This document shows positions 61,291 through 64,000 of a stretch of 64,000 nucleotides of DNA, piece by piece. Each line of letters begins with the position of its first letter. The stretch's first letter is position 1. Source of the DNA: Cyclospora cayetanensis (lineage: Eukaryota; Apicomplexa; Conoidasida; Eucoccidiorida; Eimeriidae); NCBI RefSeq assembly GCF_002999335.1, contig NW_020312142.1:1-64000 (forward strand), in the 5' to 3' direction. The notes beneath the pieces are model-generated. The model saw only the letters and a program-made list of their open reading frames with translations, had not been told where the DNA came from and did not search any database. Position numbers and translations under genes: made by a program.

Positions 61291-64000
61291 ACGACACCAA
61301 CGCAGATTAAAGCACAGAAACCGTACTGCCACTGGCGTCCAGACGACCTGCCACCTCAGCATACTCCTCCCACTGTCCCCTAAACGCACGGACGCCTGTG
61401 AGTCTCCACCAACACTCCTAACCACATGACTAAAGAACCAGTGCTACCAAGTAACACCTACAACACATTGGCTGCTTATCTGCCTGCACACCCATTCCGC
61501 ACTTGCCTTGGACAACCCACTTCCTTCACATCAACAAACCAGACCGGCATTAGCAAACACGCACCATCAGCGCAAAGGCTGCATTCAGTATAACAGCGAA
61601 ACATCAAAGAACAAACGGCATGCAAAGATGCTTCACATCAAGTAAACAAGGATGGCGTTCACTCCTTCAGTTGTCGATTTCAGATTCGGCAGTGCAATAG
61701 CTCTCAAAAAGCGTCCAAGTAAAACGCACTTTCAGTGCAATGCGCAGCCTGCTCCTACCCCTCAGGCCGCACATAACAACAGTGCTCCCATCCCACTGCA
61801 GCAAACAAGCTAGGTGCTGGCCTAAGCCTACATGCATTAGCTACAACAAAATGCACATACTACACCCCACACCTTTGCGTGCAAAGAGCGCACTGCCTGA
61901 GTCATGCAGCGTGCGAATGTTTGCAAGCCTCCATATCAATTCTGCATCAAGGCAACGGCAAGTGCTAGCCGATGTGCTGGTGCTAGAACCACTCTAGTCC
62001 TATGGGCATGCTCGCATAGGCATTCCATGCGCTGGAAACAACTGACCTTTCCTCCATCCACATGCCATGGAGCATGCCTTTGCATGTTATAGAGCACCAA
62101 TTCGTCTTTACGTTATACTCACATAAACGGCTCTATTGCTGCTATTGATATTGTTGTTTTGAGCACATGCAATACGACACGACGACACCAACGCAGATTA
62201 AAGCACAGCAACCGTACTGCCACTGGCGTCCAGACGACCTGCCAACTCAGCATCGTCCTGCCGGAGTCCCCAAACGCTCGGACGCCTGCGAGTGTCCACC
62301 AACACTGCTAGCCACATGTCAAAAGGACCGGTGGTACCAAATAATACCTACGACGCAGTGGCTCCTTATCCGTCCCCACACCCATTCCGCACTTGCCTTG
62401 CACAACCCACTAGCTGCACATCGCCAACGCAGACCGTCGTTGTCAAATGTGCACCATTAGCGCAAACGCTCCATTCAGTACAACAGCGAAACATCGAAGA
62501 ATGCCAGCCACTCGAATATGCATAGGCGATTCTGAACATGCACGCCGCTCGGTCCTCCAATTCTCGCTTTCAACATAGCCCAACGCAATAGACAATATAT
62601 GAGCATCCAAGTGAAACACACTTCTAGTGCAGTGCGCAGCCTACTACTCCCCCTGCGGCTGCACATAACAACAGTGCTAGCCATGCCAATGCAGCACACA
62701 AGCTAGGTGCTGGCCTCAGCCTACATGCATTAGCTACAGCAAAATACACATACTACACCCCACAGCTCTGCGTGCAAAGAGCGCACTTCCTGACTCATGT
62801 AACGGGTAAAGGTTCGCTAGCCACCATATCAATTCTGCATCAAAGCGGCAGCAAGTGCTAGCATATGTGCCCGTGCTAGCACCACTCTAGTCTCTATGGC
62901 GAAGCTCGCATAGGCATTCTATGCGCTGGAAACAACTGATGACTTCTCCGTCCACATGCCATGGAACAAGCCGCCACATCGTATAAAGCACCAATTCCGC
63001 TGAAACCTCCACTCACATAAGTGGTTCTAGTGCTGTTATTGATATTGTTGCTTTGAGCACATGCGTTACTACACGACAACACCAACGCAGATTGAAGCAC
63101 AGGAACCGTACTGCCACTGGCATCCAGACAAACTGCCAACATAGCATCCCCGTGCCGCCCTAAACGGTCGGATGCCTGCAAGTCTCCACCAACACTCCTC
63201 ACAACATGTCTAGAGATCCCCTGGTACCAAACAACACCTACGACACATTGGCTGCATATCCGCCTGCACACCCAAACCGCACTTGCCCTGCACAACCCAC
63301 TAGCTGAAAATCGCCAACGCAGACCGGCATTGGCAGATAAGAACCATCAGCGCAAACGCACCATTCACTACAACAGCGGAACATCAAAGAACTGCAGACA
63401 CTCGAAGATGCTCAGACTCTCCTGAACATCCATGCCGCTCGGTCCTCCAATTCTCGCTTTCACATTCGGCAAACGCAATAGATAAGATCTGCGGATATAC
63501 GTGAAACACACGTTCAGTGTAGTGGGCAGCCTGCTCCTCCACCTTCGGCTACACATTGCAACAGTGCTACCCATCCCACTGCAGCACACAAGCTAGGTGC
63601 TGGCCTCAGCCTACATGCATTAGCTACAACAAAATGCACAGCCTACACCCCACACCTTTGCGTGCAAAGAGCGCACTGCCTGAGTCATGCAGCGTGCAAA
63701 TGTTCACCAGCCTCCCTATCAATTTCGCATCAAGGCGACAGCAAGTGCTAGCAGATGCGCTCGTGCTAGGACCACTCTAGTCTTATGGACATGCTTCCAT
63801 GGGCATTCCATACGCTCGAAACAACTAACCATTTCTCCATCCACATGCCATGGAACAAGCCTTTACATGTTATAGAGCACCAGTTCGGCTTTACGTCATA
63901 CTCACATTAGTGATTCTATTGCTGCTATTGACATTGATGCTTTGAGCACATACAATACTACACGACGACACCAACGCAGATTAAAGCACAGGAACCGTAC

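Larger units (their letters stand above)
11881..64000 (+). repeat. Head-to-tail satellite array, monomer about 893 bp, open at the right edge
   Basis: I anchored copies on the GCTGGCCT of the block GGTGCTGGCCTCAGCC. Landmarks: 12622, 13513, 14413, 15354, 16209, 17106, 17999, 18889, 19770, 20651, 21550, 22443, 23339, 24232, 25133, 26006, 26910, 27796, 28695, 29570, 30465, 31346, 32238, 33130, 34024, 34918, 35811, 36809, 37702, 38601, 39496, 40388, 41281, 42172, 43066, 43939, 44833, 45728, 46623, 47514, 48406, 49300, 50197, 51092, 51984, 52877, 53770, 54664, 55558, 56451, 57345, 58238, 59135, 60032, 60925, 61816, 62709, 63599. That is 58 copies, all in one orientation, with modal spacing 893. 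Before the first landmark, GCTAGAACCACTC at about 11893 and GAGCACATGCATCGCGACA at about 12073 are already monomer sequence. Copies differ by substitutions and small indels, and nothing else is inserted. No known satellite name is assigned. Confidence 0.97.

Noticed and set aside
12170..63170. Interstitial telomere repeat
   Set aside because: CCCTAAA occurs once per monomer as a single-site variant, not as a tandem run.
11881..64000. Tandem multigene family encoding small proteins of 60-170 residues
   Set aside because: Open frames occur in overlapping frames and on both strands of the same bases. Their starts and ends shift from copy to copy, frameshifting indels are common, and no signal, domain or conserved start context appears.
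11881..64000. CRISPR array
   Set aside because: The period is about 893 bp with similarity over the whole unit. There are no short repeats with unique spacers.
11881..64000. rDNA, 5S, histone or snRNA repeat unit
   Set aside because: No conserved rRNA, histone or snRNA sequence is visible in the monomer.

Overview
The window is non-coding eukaryotic repeat DNA. It shows no bacterial operon structure, no rRNA or tRNA that I can recognise, and no intact protein-coding gene. Base composition is close to even GC/AT by eye. The longest open frames are about 150-170 codons, and they lie inside a tandem repeat where several frames and both strands are open at once. I cannot name the species. A Ty3/gypsy chromovirus beside a very long satellite array points to heterochromatin (pericentromeric, subtelomeric or interstitial) of a protist, alga, fungus, plant or invertebrate.

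Region 1 (about 1-5640) holds a dead LTR retrotransposon of the chromovirus branch of Ty3/gypsy, on the minus strand. Reading from high to low coordinates, translated remnants follow the order gag (5640-5090), a stretch where gag C-terminus and protease are expected but not recognised, reverse transcriptase (3410-2930), connection and RNase H (2930-2290), integrase (1950-835) and a C-terminal chromodomain (700-545). A polypurine tract candidate (438-447) and possible LTR sequence (1-433) follow. Frameshifts, stops, a likely internal deletion in RT, a changed YxDD box and a changed integrase aspartate show that it is dead. At several positions where Trp is expected the codon is TGA.

Region 2 (about 5640-10120) has no gene, RNA or mobile element that I can support.

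Region 3 (about 10130-11880) contains strongly decayed satellite sequence, still roughly colinear with parts of the monomer. Region 4 (about 11881-64000, open at the right edge) is one uninterrupted head-to-tail satellite array. I located 58 copies of one landmark between 12622 and 63599. The modal spacing is 893 bp and the extremes are 855, 941 and 998. Left-edge copies vary in length and sequence, and copies further right are more uniform. The array is a mosaic: locally amplified neighbours, pairs offset by two monomers, sequence blocks shared over about 19 kb, block-swap subfamilies, a left-to-right change at a CCTAAA-containing site, a perfect 105-bp internal duplication, and small deletions between short direct repeats. 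Nothing in the array looks like a functional protein gene. The satellite and its evolutionary record are the main content of the window.
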